A DNA stretch of 64,000 nt from the NCBI GenBank assembly GCA_002104945.1, contig MCFH01000005.1:1229501-1293500 (forward strand), given 5' to 3'. This stretch comes from Piromyces finnis (Eukaryota; Neocallimastigomycota; Neocallimastigomycetes; Neocallimastigales; Neocallimastigaceae). Every line of letters begins with the position of its first letter. The first letter of the stretch is position 1. This document shows positions 1-10,770 of the stretch, one piece after another. The notes under the pieces were generated by a model. The model did not search any database. It saw only the letters and a list, made by a program, of their open reading frames with translations, and was not told the origin of the DNA. The translations under genes and the position numbers were made by a program.

Positions 1-1296
1 GCTGGAAGACTTGCAGTGATAGTAGCGACCAATAGTTTCAGTAGTCTTTTCATCAGTAACATTGAAAGAATCGAAAAGAGTGTGAGCACGTTCAAGAACT
101 TCAGCTGGAGCAGTGAAACCACCAGAAGTCTTTAATTGTTGCATCCATTCGGCAATGGTAGCACTGGCCTTTTCATCATCAGCAGCAGTAGCGGTAGTGC
201 TTTCAACACGACCATCACCACGGACTAAGTACCAGATAAGACGTTCAAAGTTGGAACTGATGAGAATATCCATAGCTGGAGAAAGAGTTTGCTTAACTTC
301 TGGTTCATTTGGACCAACCTTCTTCTTTTCGTAGGAACCAGTTTGCATGAAACGGTAAAGAATATCATTTTCGTTAGTAGCAATGCAAAGACGGTCAGCT
401 GGAAGACCCATACGAACAGCATAGTAACCAGCTAAAATATCACCAAAGTTACCAGATGGAACAACAAATTGAATCTTTGGAAGAGTTTCTGGCTTGGTAT
501 CAGCATTAACAGCAACATTTAACTTCTTTAATAAAGTGAAGTAAGAGTAGAAGTAGTAAACAGTTTGAGCAAGAATACGAGCCCAGTTAATAGAGTTGAT
601 AGCACCTAATTGGTACTTGTTCTTGAATTCGGCGTCAGAGAAGAGAGCCTTAACAGTTTCTTGACAGTCATCGAAAGTACCTTCAACAGAAACATTGAAG
701 ACATTTGGATCGAGAACAGAAGTCATTTGAGATTCTTGAATGTTACTAACACGACCCTTTGGGTGAAGAATGAAAACAGAAATGTTCTTCTTACCACGAA
801 GACCGTAGATAGCAGCACCACCAGTATCACCACTAGTAGCACCAAGAACGGTAATACCGTCTTGCTTTTCATCTTGTTTCTTGTCCTTGTTCTTTCTAAT
901 TAAGAAGTATTCGAAAAGATTACCTAAGAATTGAAGAGCAACATCCTTGAAAGCAAAAGTTGGACCGTGGAAAAGTTCTAAAACGTAAAGTTGGTCGTTA
1001 GTGACGTTTGGAAGTTTGTTTAATGGAGTGATGTCCTTGTCATCGAAAGTGGAGTAAGACTTTTCAATGATAGTCTTAAGATCATCATTTGGAATTTCAT
1101 TAACGTCAATGAAAAGACGAAGAACTTGGTAAGCAAGATCAGTAAATTTTAAGTTGGACCATTCAGCAATTTTTGAGAATGGAACTTTTGGAATTTCAGA
1201 TGGGATATATAAACCACCATCTGGAGCAAGACCTTGTAAAACGGCATTTTCAAAAGTAAGACCGCTAGATTGACCACGAGTACTTCTGTATCTCAT
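1..1296 (-). CDS. THR4: Threonine synthase, 3' part beyond the window edge
   Basis: Converts O-phosphohomoserine to threonine with PLP, the last step of threonine synthesis. The frame is open without a stop for 432 codons from an ATG at 1296 to base 1, so the C-terminus lies outside the window. The start (MRYRSTRGQSSGLTFENAVL) is the typical threonine synthase N-terminus. ELFHGPTFAFKDVALQFLG carries the PLP lysine at about residue 117. GATSGDTGGAAI and FVVPSGNFGDILAGYYA are phosphate-binding and cofactor-site motifs of the fungal/proteobacterial class. No intron is seen. Codons are much more GC-biased at the third position than in neighbouring hypothetical genes, which suggests high expression. 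Identification is confident; the missing end cannot be judged. Confidence 0.96.
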   Translation of the reverse strand, partial: MRYRSTRGQSSGLTFENAVLQGLAPDGGLYIPSEIPKVPFSKIAEWSNLKFTDLAYQVLRLFIDVNEIPNDDLKTIIEKSYSTFDDKDITPLNKLPNVTNDQLYVLELFHGPTFAFKDVALQFLGNLFEYFLIRKNKDKKQDEKQDGITVLGATSGDTGGAAIYGLRGKKNISVFILHPKGRVSNIQESQMTSVLDPNVFNVSVEGTFDDCQETVKALFSDAEFKNKYQLGAINSINWARILAQTVYYFYSYFTLLKKLNVAVNADTKPETLPKIQFVVPSGNFGDILAGYYAVRMGLPADRLCIATNENDILYRFMQTGSYEKKKVGPNEPEVKQTLSPAMDILISSNFERLIWYLVRGDGRVESTTATAADDEKASATIAEWMQQLKTSGGFTAPAEVLERAHTLFDSFNVTDEKTTETIGRYYHCKSSS

Positions 1297-2704
1297 TTTT
1301 TAATAATATTATTATTATTGAATTTTTTTTTATGAAGGTTTATGTATTGTAGAAAACTATAAAAGTATAATTATATATAATAAAAATAAAAATAAATTAT
1401 TATCTTGTTTTATATTTATTGTATTTGTTTTTTGTATTATTTTTTTTTGTAATTTATTTATAAAATGTGGTAATTACTTTCTAAATAAAAATAAAAATGG
1501 TGGATTATATCTAATATTTTGTATATATTAAATATAAACTTTTATTATTATTTTTATTATTTAGTTTTTTTTAAAATTTTGTTAAAGAATTAAAAAAAAA
1601 AAAAAAAAAAAAAAACATATATATGAATATTAAAGATTATTTTAGGAAAAAATTTAATTGGAATCTGATATTGATAATATATTAAAATATATTGTAATAT
1701 ATTATACTATTAAAATACCATTGAATAGTTTAAAAAAATCTTTAAAAACTTTTAAAGAAAATAAATCAAAAAGTTTATAAAGGATGATTGGAAAATAAAC
1801 CTATAATAATATATGGATATAATATATTATCATTATACTGTTATTATATTGAATTTTATTATCCATTATTTCTTAATAAAAGTAAATGTATAAATAATAA
1901 TAATTTAAATAAATTTACTTATCATAACAAAAAAAAAATTTAAATAAAGCACAGCACATTTTAAAATGTTGAAAAGTGTTGAATATATATGTAAATTTGG
2001 TATAACAATTAAATTGTACTATTTAACAATAATAAGTAGGGTTATAATAAAGTTGCATGTCTCTATTATTTTCTTTTATTTATTCATTCATTTATTCATT
2101 ATTCATTCTTAATAAAAAAAATAAAAATAACAAATTAATCCACAATTTTTAAATTAATAATGATACACATGTTAAATTAAAAAATTGAATATGAAATAAA
2201 TCAAAATTTTATGTTAAAACTTTCTTATAGTTTTATTAATGTTATGGTATGGCTAGAGAACTTCCAGTACTAATTTTATTCTAATTATTTTGTTTTTTTT
2301 TTTATTTTATTTTGTATTATGTTTTTATCTTAATTTTTAATATATTATTTTTTTATATTAATTATATTATCATAAACAAATATATATATTATAAAATTTA
2401 AACAAATATATAAAAATAAATATTATGATCATACAGGAAAAATAAAAGTTAATAATTATATATATATAATATAGTAATAATAGTAGATGATAATGTGATA
2501 TATAATAAGATGTATCAACAAAAAGTTACAAATCTTATTTAATTATTAATAATATTAGTTAATAGTAGTAATAGTAATAGTATAATTACTAATTGAAAAA
2601 AAAAAAAATGTTGAAAATTATATATAGTCATATATATATTGTTCCTTCATATTTTTTGTTTTTTGTTTTTTTTTTTCAATAGTTATTAAAAATAATTACA
2701 AAGT
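1297..2704. other. AT-rich intergenic spacer
   Basis: Upstream region of threonine synthase, very AT-rich, with a run of about 25 A at 1591-1615 and many short A/T tracts. I see no coding exon or RNA gene. The promoter of the threonine synthase gene should lie in its first few hundred bases, but no unambiguous element is recognisable. Confidence 0.6.
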
Positions 2705-3856
2705 TTATGATGAAAGATGTTCATTAATAAAACTAGAAAATTTCTTAATAAAACTTAATTTTTCAGATTCTTTTGGATTAATTTTGCTTTCATAGGCATC
2801 AATAGCTTCATTTAAAATTCTTAAATGATCATTAGTTATTCCTATAAGCTCCATTTGCTTTAATTTATAGAAAGCAATTAAAGCAAAAGCTTCATTTTCT
2901 GAATTATTTTCAATATAATTGTTTTCGATTTGTTTAAGTGTTGGTGACAAATCTCTAATAGCATCACATATATCATTATATTCATTAATACAATCAGGTT
3001 TATTTATTTTATTACAAAATTCGACTAAATTATTCTTCATTTGACTTTTTGGAATAATAGTTTCAACAGTCTAATATATATATTACCGTAATTATTGTAC
3101 CATATATTTAAAATAGTTTAAGGTATTTATAGATATTCATATAATAAATTGAAGTTTAATTGAAAACGATAATAATATTGAACATATATATAATTTATAT
3201 TATATATAATAAGTAATGTTAATAAATAAAAGTAAAATAAGGAAAAAAAGATATAAATATGTTATTAAAAAGTATTATCTTTTATTTTTTTAATAATCAT
3301 CAATGAAATATTATTTACTTTATGTATATATAAATACTAATTTGAATATTACCTCAATAATGATTTTTAAGGAATCAAAATCATTTTGTATTCTTTCTAA
3401 TTGAACAGAATCTGTAGTACCCTTGGAATCAATGATTTTTCCACTACGAACACTTAAAGTATTATCCCTATATGCTTTTTGAATCATTTCAAGACATTGA
3501 TTATCTAAATATTCATTTTGACCAAGTTTAAAATCAAGATCAAGATTCTGACCTAATTCAAGATCATGATTATTATTCCAACCAAATTCACCCAATGTAT
3601 CATTAACAAAAGATTCTACATTGAAAGAAATAGTAGAATCTAATTGATCAATATCAATACCTAAAGTAGAATAATTTACTTGTGGAAGTTGAGTTGGATC
3701 AACAGAGGAAATAACAGAAGGTCTTTTTTGTCTAGGAACTTTTTCTGTTTCTTGTTGGGATGGAACTTCCTTTGAAGGAAAATAGTATTCACGAAGTTTA
3801 TCAGCCTTTTTTGTCCTGTAAACTTCTTCGTCCTTTTGTTCAATTTCAACAGACAT
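2705..3856 (-). CDS. Hypothetical protein, two exons, 289 aa
   Basis: I do not recognise the family. Exon 1 is 3353-3856 (168 codons from ATG at 3856) and ends ATTATTGAG|GTAATA. The 282-base intron ends TATATTAG, and exon 2 is 2705-3070 (121 codons and stop). The join is phase 0 and keeps one frame. The acidic N-terminus contains ADKLREYYFPSKE. A middle part (about 60-100) reads QLDSTISFNVESFVND, followed by an acidic D/L/N stretch. The rest is mainly predicted helix with repeated Leu/Ile heptad-like spacing (DIRDLSPTLKQIENNY-like region in exon 2), compatible with a coiled-coil tethering or adaptor protein. A faint resemblance to Vps51-type N-termini (LREYY, SFNVESFVN) is too weak to name it. 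No signal peptide or TM segment. Confidence 0.7.
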
Positions 3857-4946
3857 ATTTATTATTTTTTTAAAAAAAAATTATAAAAATAGGATTATTT
3901 ATTGTTTTTAACTTTTTTTTAGAGATTTTGATTTATTTTTTATTCGATTTTTCAAATATATATATAGTTATAAAAAAAAGTGTAACATAATATATAATGA
4001 TTTAATAAATATTTTCAATATTGAATGATTTTTGAAATAGTGTATTTTTTATTAATTTGTTTTTATAATCATGAATAAATAAAATAAAATAAAAAAAAGG
4101 TTGTAAAATCGTTTATAGACACATTTGCGTACATATTTATATTGTTTTAGTATTTTTAATTAAAGTTTTTCCATCAATATTTTTAAAATTCATATCCATA
4201 AAAAAAAAAAGACATAAATGGCAATAAATTTTATTATTGTTACCCGACAATAATTGTTTAATTAGATATATTAAAAAATAAAAAAAAAAAAAAAAAGTTA
4301 ACACATTTGTATTTTAAATAAAAAATAAAAATGAATTGAAGTAATATCAAAATAATAATATAATATTATTAATAATTATTTGATATAGATTATAGAATAG
4401 AGAATTTTTTTTAATTGTTTTTCTTTTTTTTAATAATTATTATTTGAAATATAACGGTTGTTTTTTATTATTATTTAAACCTTTTTAGTTTTATGATTAT
4501 AAATATAGAATATATATCATCATTGATAATTCAAAAATAGTTACATAGACTATTTTTTTTGTTTTGTTTTGTTATATATTTTATTTTCTTTTATATCTTT
4601 TTTAAATTATCAAGTATATAATTTTTTTTTTTTTTTAATTCTTAAGTTCTCTTCCATAACTATTTATTATTTTATATATTACCTAAAATATTTAAATATT
4701 ACAATAAAAATAATAACAATAATAAATGAAAGATAAAAGATATTAATATAAATTACCTTTTGCTATTATATAATGATATTTTTTTTCTTGCTTTTATTTT
4801 TAGAATTAAAAGAAGAAGAAAAAAGTTTTATTATTACAAATTTTGAATAAGTAATAATATATATAATTATATACAATTATAATAAGAATGTAATATAATT
4901 TAATTTTTTAATAAAAAAAAAAAAAAAAACATATTTAGCAAAAATG

Positions 4947-4984
<38 letters not shown>

Positions 4985-6099
4985 GTATATTAACTATTAT
5001 CTATTATAATAATAAAAAAAAAAATTCATATCCATATATATAAAATAAAGTTTAGTTATTTTTTGACTTTGTATGTCAACAAAATTTAATGAAATTAAAA
5101 TATGCTATATATAATTTGTATATATATATAGAAAAAAAAAATATGCATTAAAGAAGCATGTAAGAAAAGCCAATTTTATATATAAAAAATAAGATAATTA
5201 AAAGTTTAATATTATAAAAGAAGATTTATAAATAAACTATCAATAAAGAAAATTATTATTATAATGCATTTATATATATTCCAATATTTTTTGTTTATCA
5301 TTATTCCTAAATATGTATGATATGTATGATGTAGCAAACTGAAATTTGGTGATACTAAAAATATTAATATATTGTTTTTAATGAAATGGATTAATCTCTC
5401 TAACATAAAAATAAATTTTATAAGGGATAATTAATCTAGACTTTTCATAAAAAAAAAAAAATCACCTTTATTTATTATACTCTTGTTAATTCAAATAAAA
5501 ACAGTAAAATACTAAAAATTTTATTTCTCCATTTTAAAAATTGTATTAGAACATAAGAATAAGATTTTAAAACTTAAAAATTTGGTATAATTAACGGTAG
5601 AGAGTTAAATCTTAAATTTTATTAAAATGTATTTTTAAATCATTAAAAAAAAAAAAAAGTTTCATTTGAAATGGGTATATGTAAATAGTATAATATATAA
5701 AAAGTATAAATGGTATAATTTAAATAATGAAATAAATATGTTACATAATTTATCTAATTGTATAACTTATAATACACTTTATAATGAATAATACATTATA
5801 ATAATTCATTGATTTAATTTTTTAATCATTTATATTACCTCACTATCACCCCTTTTTAGAGTAAAAGTTTATTAAAACATTTGGTGATTTGGAGTGCTAT
5901 ATATAAATGACAAGTTATCAAGTTATTGTTTGTTTTTGTTGCTTTTTTTGTAACTTTAACTTTATAAATTTATTGTACGTCCATATAAACATCAAGTTAT
6001 TGGTTTTTTGTTTTGTTTTTTAGCTTTGTAGATAAATAATATCTATAAATATCAAGTTGTTATCGTTTTAACTTTTGAACAAGTATTATAAACTTTTTT
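3857..6099. other. AT-rich intergenic spacer with a 36-base T run
   Basis: No convincing gene. There is a long poly-T run at about 4948-4983 and several A runs of 10-18. A 64-codon minus-strand frame at 5212-5406 has only Ile/Tyr/Phe/Lys-rich composition and is chance. The last 200 bases carry a three-fold repeated motif, listed separately. Confidence 0.6.
5903..6066. repeat. Three dispersed copies of a TATAAA-YATCAAGTTATTG-like motif
   Basis: Copies lie at about 5903-5927, 5984-6003 and 6045-6064, each followed by a GTTTT/TTTTG-rich stretch, at 60-80-base spacing just beyond the 3' end of the DNA polymerase gene. They are imperfect and could be 3'-UTR/termination elements or remnants of a terminal repeat. 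Seen directly; function unknown. Confidence 0.45.
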
Positions 6100-8673
6100 T
6101 TAACTTATAACAATAGTTTCACTAGAAAAAAATGGTTCGACAATACCAGATTCTGAAATTTTACCTTTTTCATATATTTTTCTAAAATTTATATTTTTAT
6201 TTTCTATTTTAATTTTATTATCATACGTTCTAACCCATTTCTCTGTTTGTGCTTCAATACTATCCTTTTGAAATTCTTCAAAACTAATGTCATCCATGTT
6301 TTTATAATTCAATCCACTGATTTTTTTTACTAACTTTCCATCCATATCATAATACATATACTTTTTTAATCCTCGAATATACATCTTTTTAATTTGTTTA
6401 AAATCCCATCCATCTATTAATTCATCTGACTGATTTTTATCAATATAATCCATTAACTTTTTATTTCCTTTAATAAACACTGAATCTGTATCACAATATA
6501 AAATTTGTGCATGACTATCAACTTTTAGTAATTCATTCATTCTTAGCCATAATTTAAATCTGGATTTAGCTGTTATGAAACTAATTAATTGATAACACGT
6601 TTTCGAATTTATGTAATCATCGTATAATAACCATTGCCAATCATCAAAAGCATCATAATACGTGTATTTATAAAGTTTTCTTTTATTAACCAATTCTTCA
6701 ACATTTTTACATAAAGTTCTTTGTGTCATTACAAATCTTTGACCAAAACCTCCTGTTGTTCCATTCATTAAAATTTTTGGTCCTATTTTTTCTGTTGGTG
6801 TTTTGGCTTGCCTTTTCTTTTCATACCAACTTAAAAATATTGGAGATAAATCAAGAGAATCAAATATATAAACATTTTTAATTTCTATAACATCAATATT
6901 ATTTTTCAATGCTTCATATTCAAAATTCCACATATATAACAATGTTGGTACATCATAATTTTCTGAAATCAATATACCATTTCTTTTCCTACATATTGGA
7001 GGAATCGAATAAAATGTCTTGTATTTAATAATAACATCCATGGCCCACATTACTCCTTCCTCCTCTTTTGGTATCTCATGTTGTATTCTTAATAATTTGC
7101 CTGGCGTTATGTCTTGAACTACAGACGGATACATAGAAACTTTATCGGTAACTGCAATAAAATTTTCATCATCTGATTCTACTAATCCATGATAAAACAT
7201 TTCACATCTTCCACCATGATACGTTTCAAGAAATAATGCCTTTTCAAGTAAATTATTAGGAAGATCAGTAAATGTATTGAATATCGTTTGCTTTCCAATT
7301 GAAGATATAGATGTATTCGATAAAACCCATTTATAACCATCTGGATGAATAACGGATTGACACTTAACAAGCGGCTCTAACGATTTGTTTGTAATTTCCA
7401 TTGCTTGCTTAACAATCCTAACGTCATTCATACAATATTCAATATCATCTTTATTTTTATAATCCCATATTTTATTTCTATACCAATTTTTGGGGCATTT
7501 TCCATTAATCCAATCTTTATGCCCTTTATTGATTTTTAAACCATAGACTTCTGGTAATTTTTCAACAGGAAGTGAAAGTAATAATAAGGAATCATAAAAT
7601 ATCAAATTTTCACCATATCTTAATGTTTTAATTTGAGTACCATTACAAGCAATAAGATCATATTCATTCTTTTTACCAATATCAAAGTTTTGAATCATTG
7701 ACTTTAATAATAATATATGTTCAACTTTACCACCATTATGAGAATAACAATATACCAATCCTTTTTTTGACAAAATTTTAACATAATTAAAAAACATCTT
7801 AAAATTTCTAAATGATTGTTCAGTAGTTTCACCTTTTCTCACTGTAATTGCACATATTAAATTTGAATCTTTTGAAATTATTTCATCATCATTTAAAACT
7901 TCATATGACCATTCACAGTCAAACCAAACAATTGCATACACATTTCTCTCAATTTTTTCATTTTTCTTAAATAAACTTTTTATTTTAATGTTATCTCTAT
8001 CATCAGTAAAATCCGGGATACCTTTATAAATATAACCTATATGACAACCAATAGAATATAGCATAATATTATTATTAAAATCTTCATCTTTAATATCTTC
8101 TAATTGCTTTTCAGTTGATAATATTTTTACACTTCTTTTATATTTATTTTCTACCTGTTCAATTTCACAATAAAAATCATCATATTTTTTATGCATCAAG
8201 CTAAAATTCTTTAATTCACCAGCAGATTTACATCTTAACTCTGGATTCATATATTTAATTGATGAAATAATCAAACACTTATTTATTGACCTTGTAAAAC
8301 ATAAGGTATAGATTTTATTATTTATTCTTTTTGTTAACATAAACTCTTTGCCTTTTCCATTCCAAGGTTTTATTGCTTTAATACCAACTAGCACTGGTTC
8401 AACTTCACTGTATTCAATTGCATCTCCATATTCATCATAAACAACATTTTCAAAATCATTATGTATCGAATCCCAAAATGATCTTTTTACAACAGTAAAA
8501 TACGCACCAGATAATGATCTTCTAAATACATATCGTACTTCAAACATTCCGCTTTCATAATCATATTCAGAATTTATCGTTCTAAAAATATCAAAACTAT
8601 CTTCAATTTCTTCATTATTACTAACTCTGAAATTAGTATATTCATTATTTATTATATCGGTTTCATCACTCAT
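6100..8673 (-). CDS. Protein-primed family B DNA polymerase (linear plasmid / virus type), 857 aa
   Basis: Intact, intronless DNA polymerase of the DNA_pol_B_2 kind found in fungal linear plasmids, Polinton-like elements and some viruses, where it copies linear DNA from a protein primer. Motifs in order: ExoI FDCEW (D252, E254); ExoII SHNGGKVEHILL (312-323), where the usual F-D is V-E; YHGGR (485-489), the YxGG exo/pol contact; ExoIII YCMNDV (Y413, D417); PolA DKVSMYPSVV (D510); PolB KILMNGTTGGFGQRF (K633, N637); PolC YCDTDSVF (D728, D730); KKYMY (about 770). ExoIII precedes YxGG, the normal order. Trp codons checked are TGG, so it is written in the nuclear code. About 245 residues precede the exonuclease and could be a terminal-protein-like region. 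No plasmid partner gene (RNA polymerase, capsid, integrase) is next to it. Likely a captured mobile-element gene. Confidence 0.93.
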   Translation of the reverse strand: MSDETDIINNEYTNFRVSNNEEIEDSFDIFRTINSEYDYESGMFEVRYVFRRSLSGAYFTVVKRSFWDSIHNDFENVVYDEYGDAIEYSEVEPVLVGIKAIKPWNGKGKEFMLTKRINNKIYTLCFTRSINKCLIISSIKYMNPELRCKSAGELKNFSLMHKKYDDFYCEIEQVENKYKRSVKILSTEKQLEDIKDEDFNNNIMLYSIGCHIGYIYKGIPDFTDDRDNIKIKSLFKKNEKIERNVYAIVWFDCEWSYEVLNDDEIISKDSNLICAITVRKGETTEQSFRNFKMFFNYVKILSKKGLVYCYSHNGGKVEHILLLKSMIQNFDIGKKNEYDLIACNGTQIKTLRYGENLIFYDSLLLLSLPVEKLPEVYGLKINKGHKDWINGKCPKNWYRNKIWDYKNKDDIEYCMNDVRIVKQAMEITNKSLEPLVKCQSVIHPDGYKWVLSNTSISSIGKQTIFNTFTDLPNNLLEKALFLETYHGGRCEMFYHGLVESDDENFIAVTDKVSMYPSVVQDITPGKLLRIQHEIPKEEEGVMWAMDVIIKYKTFYSIPPICRKRNGILISENYDVPTLLYMWNFEYEALKNNIDVIEIKNVYIFDSLDLSPIFLSWYEKKRQAKTPTEKIGPKILMNGTTGGFGQRFVMTQRTLCKNVEELVNKRKLYKYTYYDAFDDWQWLLYDDYINSKTCYQLISFITAKSRFKLWLRMNELLKVDSHAQILYCDTDSVFIKGNKKLMDYIDKNQSDELIDGWDFKQIKKMYIRGLKKYMYYDMDGKLVKKISGLNYKNMDDISFEEFQKDSIEAQTEKWVRTYDNKIKIENKNINFRKIYEKGKISESGIVEPFFSSETIVIS

Positions 8674-9182
8674 TTTTGGTTTATATTATAGAAAAATGCA
8701 TTTATATATAATATTAATAAAATTATTTATTATATTTTATTATAATTTAAAAACAAATTTAATAATCTTTAAAATATGTATTTTATTCATTTATATTAAG
8801 TATTTAAAAATAATAATGGTTAATGGTTAATGTTAATGCTTTTTTTTTTTATTTTTTTTTTTTTTAATTATTAAATAATTCATTCAATTTAATATGTCAC
8901 AGGCAAATTATTAAAAAGCAAAATAAAATAATAATTAGAATAAAAAAATAATATGAAAATTTATTTACATTTTCTCTAGTTTATTTATTTAATTAAATTT
9001 AAATAATAATTTAATATAAAATAAAATAAAAATATTATTTTAATTTTAATTAGATAAAATGCTTTTGTTATAAAATAAAGTTTTTTATTCAGTAGTAGCC
9101 CTTAACACTTTGACAGATTTTTTTTTTAATTACAAAGATGAAAATTTTCAAAGAATACCATATGTATATATGTATATGAATT
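8674..9182. other. AT-rich intergenic spacer upstream of the polymerase
   Basis: A and T runs only; T tracts at about 8840-8866. No terminal inverted repeat matching the polymerase's downstream side was found, so no plasmid or Polinton end is visible here. Confidence 0.5.
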
Positions 9183-9239
9183 ATGGCTAATGTTGAACCT
9201 GCCGCCGAGATTAATACAAAGAAATTAACTAATGCATAA
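9183..9239 (+). other. Possible 18-codon micro-ORF or orphan first exon
   Basis: ATG followed by 17 further sense codons and TAA, reading MANVEPAAEINTKKLTNA. Its composition (Ala, Pro, Glu, GCC codons) is strikingly unlike the surrounding DNA and resembles a real protein start. It may be a genuine small peptide, or the first exon of a gene destroyed by the retroelement just downstream. No downstream exon was found. Confidence 0.3.
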
Positions 9240-9364
9240 TACATATAAAGACAATTGTTTATTAATAAAAATTAATTCTAACCCATTTAATTTCAATATT
9301 CTAACAATTCGTATTAAATGGTCAATTATGATGTGTTTAATTATGCTAACTTTATTAATGAATA

Positions 9365-10770
9365 ATATAATATTAAGAGTTACATTTTTTTTAATAACAT
9401 GACTTGTTTATTAATGCAATGCAATGTATATGGCTAATATATACATGGGATATTCACACATTTTAACACTTCCCCTCAAAACCTAATTATTCTTAGATAT
9501 AATTTGGTTTATTGGTGAATCTGTGTATTTACATATTTTGATAATCATTATTTAAATCTATATTTTCTAATATTAAACTCTTTAATTTTGATTATTCTAA
9601 TAGATAAATTCCATAAAATTATAACATATCCAATTAATTTCTTTTATGTAAAACCATCCAAATAATTCAGATTTTAATATAACTAAGAATAAATATCATT
9701 AAATATTATTCCTCCTAAAACTAACTTTCTTTATATATCCATAATTAATTTTTAATTTATGATTCATGATATAATTATATCATTTGTGATGAAAACCTTT
9801 TTCTTGATGGAAGATATTATATTATCTATTAATTGTGAATTGCTTTTAGGTCTTACATTATATTTGAAATATTCGCTTTATAATTGTAGCGATAACTATT
9901 TTATAATATTAAATATTTTAGGGTGCACAGGTTTGTTAACAAACATGAAACTTTTCTTTTCATATTTGTTATTTTCAATATTTTAAGTTTTCTTTTATAT
10001 TTTTTTTTTTTTCTTTATATATTTGCTTTATGCAATTATTTCGGAGTCTCATTAGAGCGTTATTATTAAAGTTTTAATTTTCTATAATTTGACATTCAGT
10101 ATTTATATATTTTGTAAATCTTATTTAATAATTAAATGATTTCTTCAATATTTCACTTCATACTTCCTTATTCTTCCCCTTAAAATTCAAATATTATAAT
10201 TAAATTTTGGATTTTCATAGATGTACATTATTAGTGTAGTAGTATTTATTTCATATTCTTGATGAAATTTCATTTTTAATAACTCATATATTGTTATATA
10301 AGTCTATAATATTACATCTTGCAATCATATTACAATCCCATTACGTGAAAAATACTTCAGATTTTATATCATTCTACTACATTATAGCAACACTTTTATT
10401 TACTCTTTGGTTTTATATCTATATTAAACTGTAGTAATTCTTATGGTTAACTCATTAGTTTCCGTCAATTAAATTATAATTGCATTCTTCAGCTTAGCAA
10501 TAATTGATGCTTTTTGATAAACAATAACTTTATGATTGAATATATTGTACAACATCTTTTTATATATCTATCTTCTTAAATGCTAATGAATTCAAGTTTA
10601 TTTTATTCTAAGAATGATATCTAATAGAATAGAAATTTATATTATTATATGCTTTAAATAATTTTTTTATGTGATTTTATATGGAATTTATATGTAATAT
10701 ATGGCTTATACATTAATGTAATATAATGTATATGGTAAATGTATACATGGAATATTCACATATTTTAACA
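9365..10770 (-). mobile_element. Decayed Ty1/copia-like LTR retrotransposon remnant
   Basis: About 50 bases ending at 9468 and at 10770 match at roughly 85% (7 or so differences), and the similarity extends more weakly about 40 bases further inward. On the minus strand both begin TGTTAAAAT, the TG start expected of an LTR. The first copy is preceded by a polypurine tract, TTTTGAGGGGAAG (9469-9481); the second is not, as expected for the 5' LTR. A third degenerate PPT-like stretch lies near 10167-10180. Between them the minus strand near 9850-9900 reads ATIIKRIF, like the copia VKRIFRYLKGT region, with stops. The body is only about 1.1 kb, so most of gag-pol is deleted. No target-site duplication was confirmed. 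The 75-codon plus-strand frame at 9759-9986 is not a gene. Confidence 0.5.

Noticed and set aside
5212-5406. 64-codon minus-strand frame
   Set aside because: Ile/Leu/Tyr-rich chance frame in spacer with no splice partner.
8674-9182. Terminal inverted repeat of a linear plasmid flanking the polymerase
   Set aside because: I looked for the reverse complement of the downstream motif upstream of the gene and did not find it.
9759-9986. 75-codon plus-strand frame
   Set aside because: Hydrophobic AT-driven composition, on the opposite strand of the copia relic; no homology recognised.
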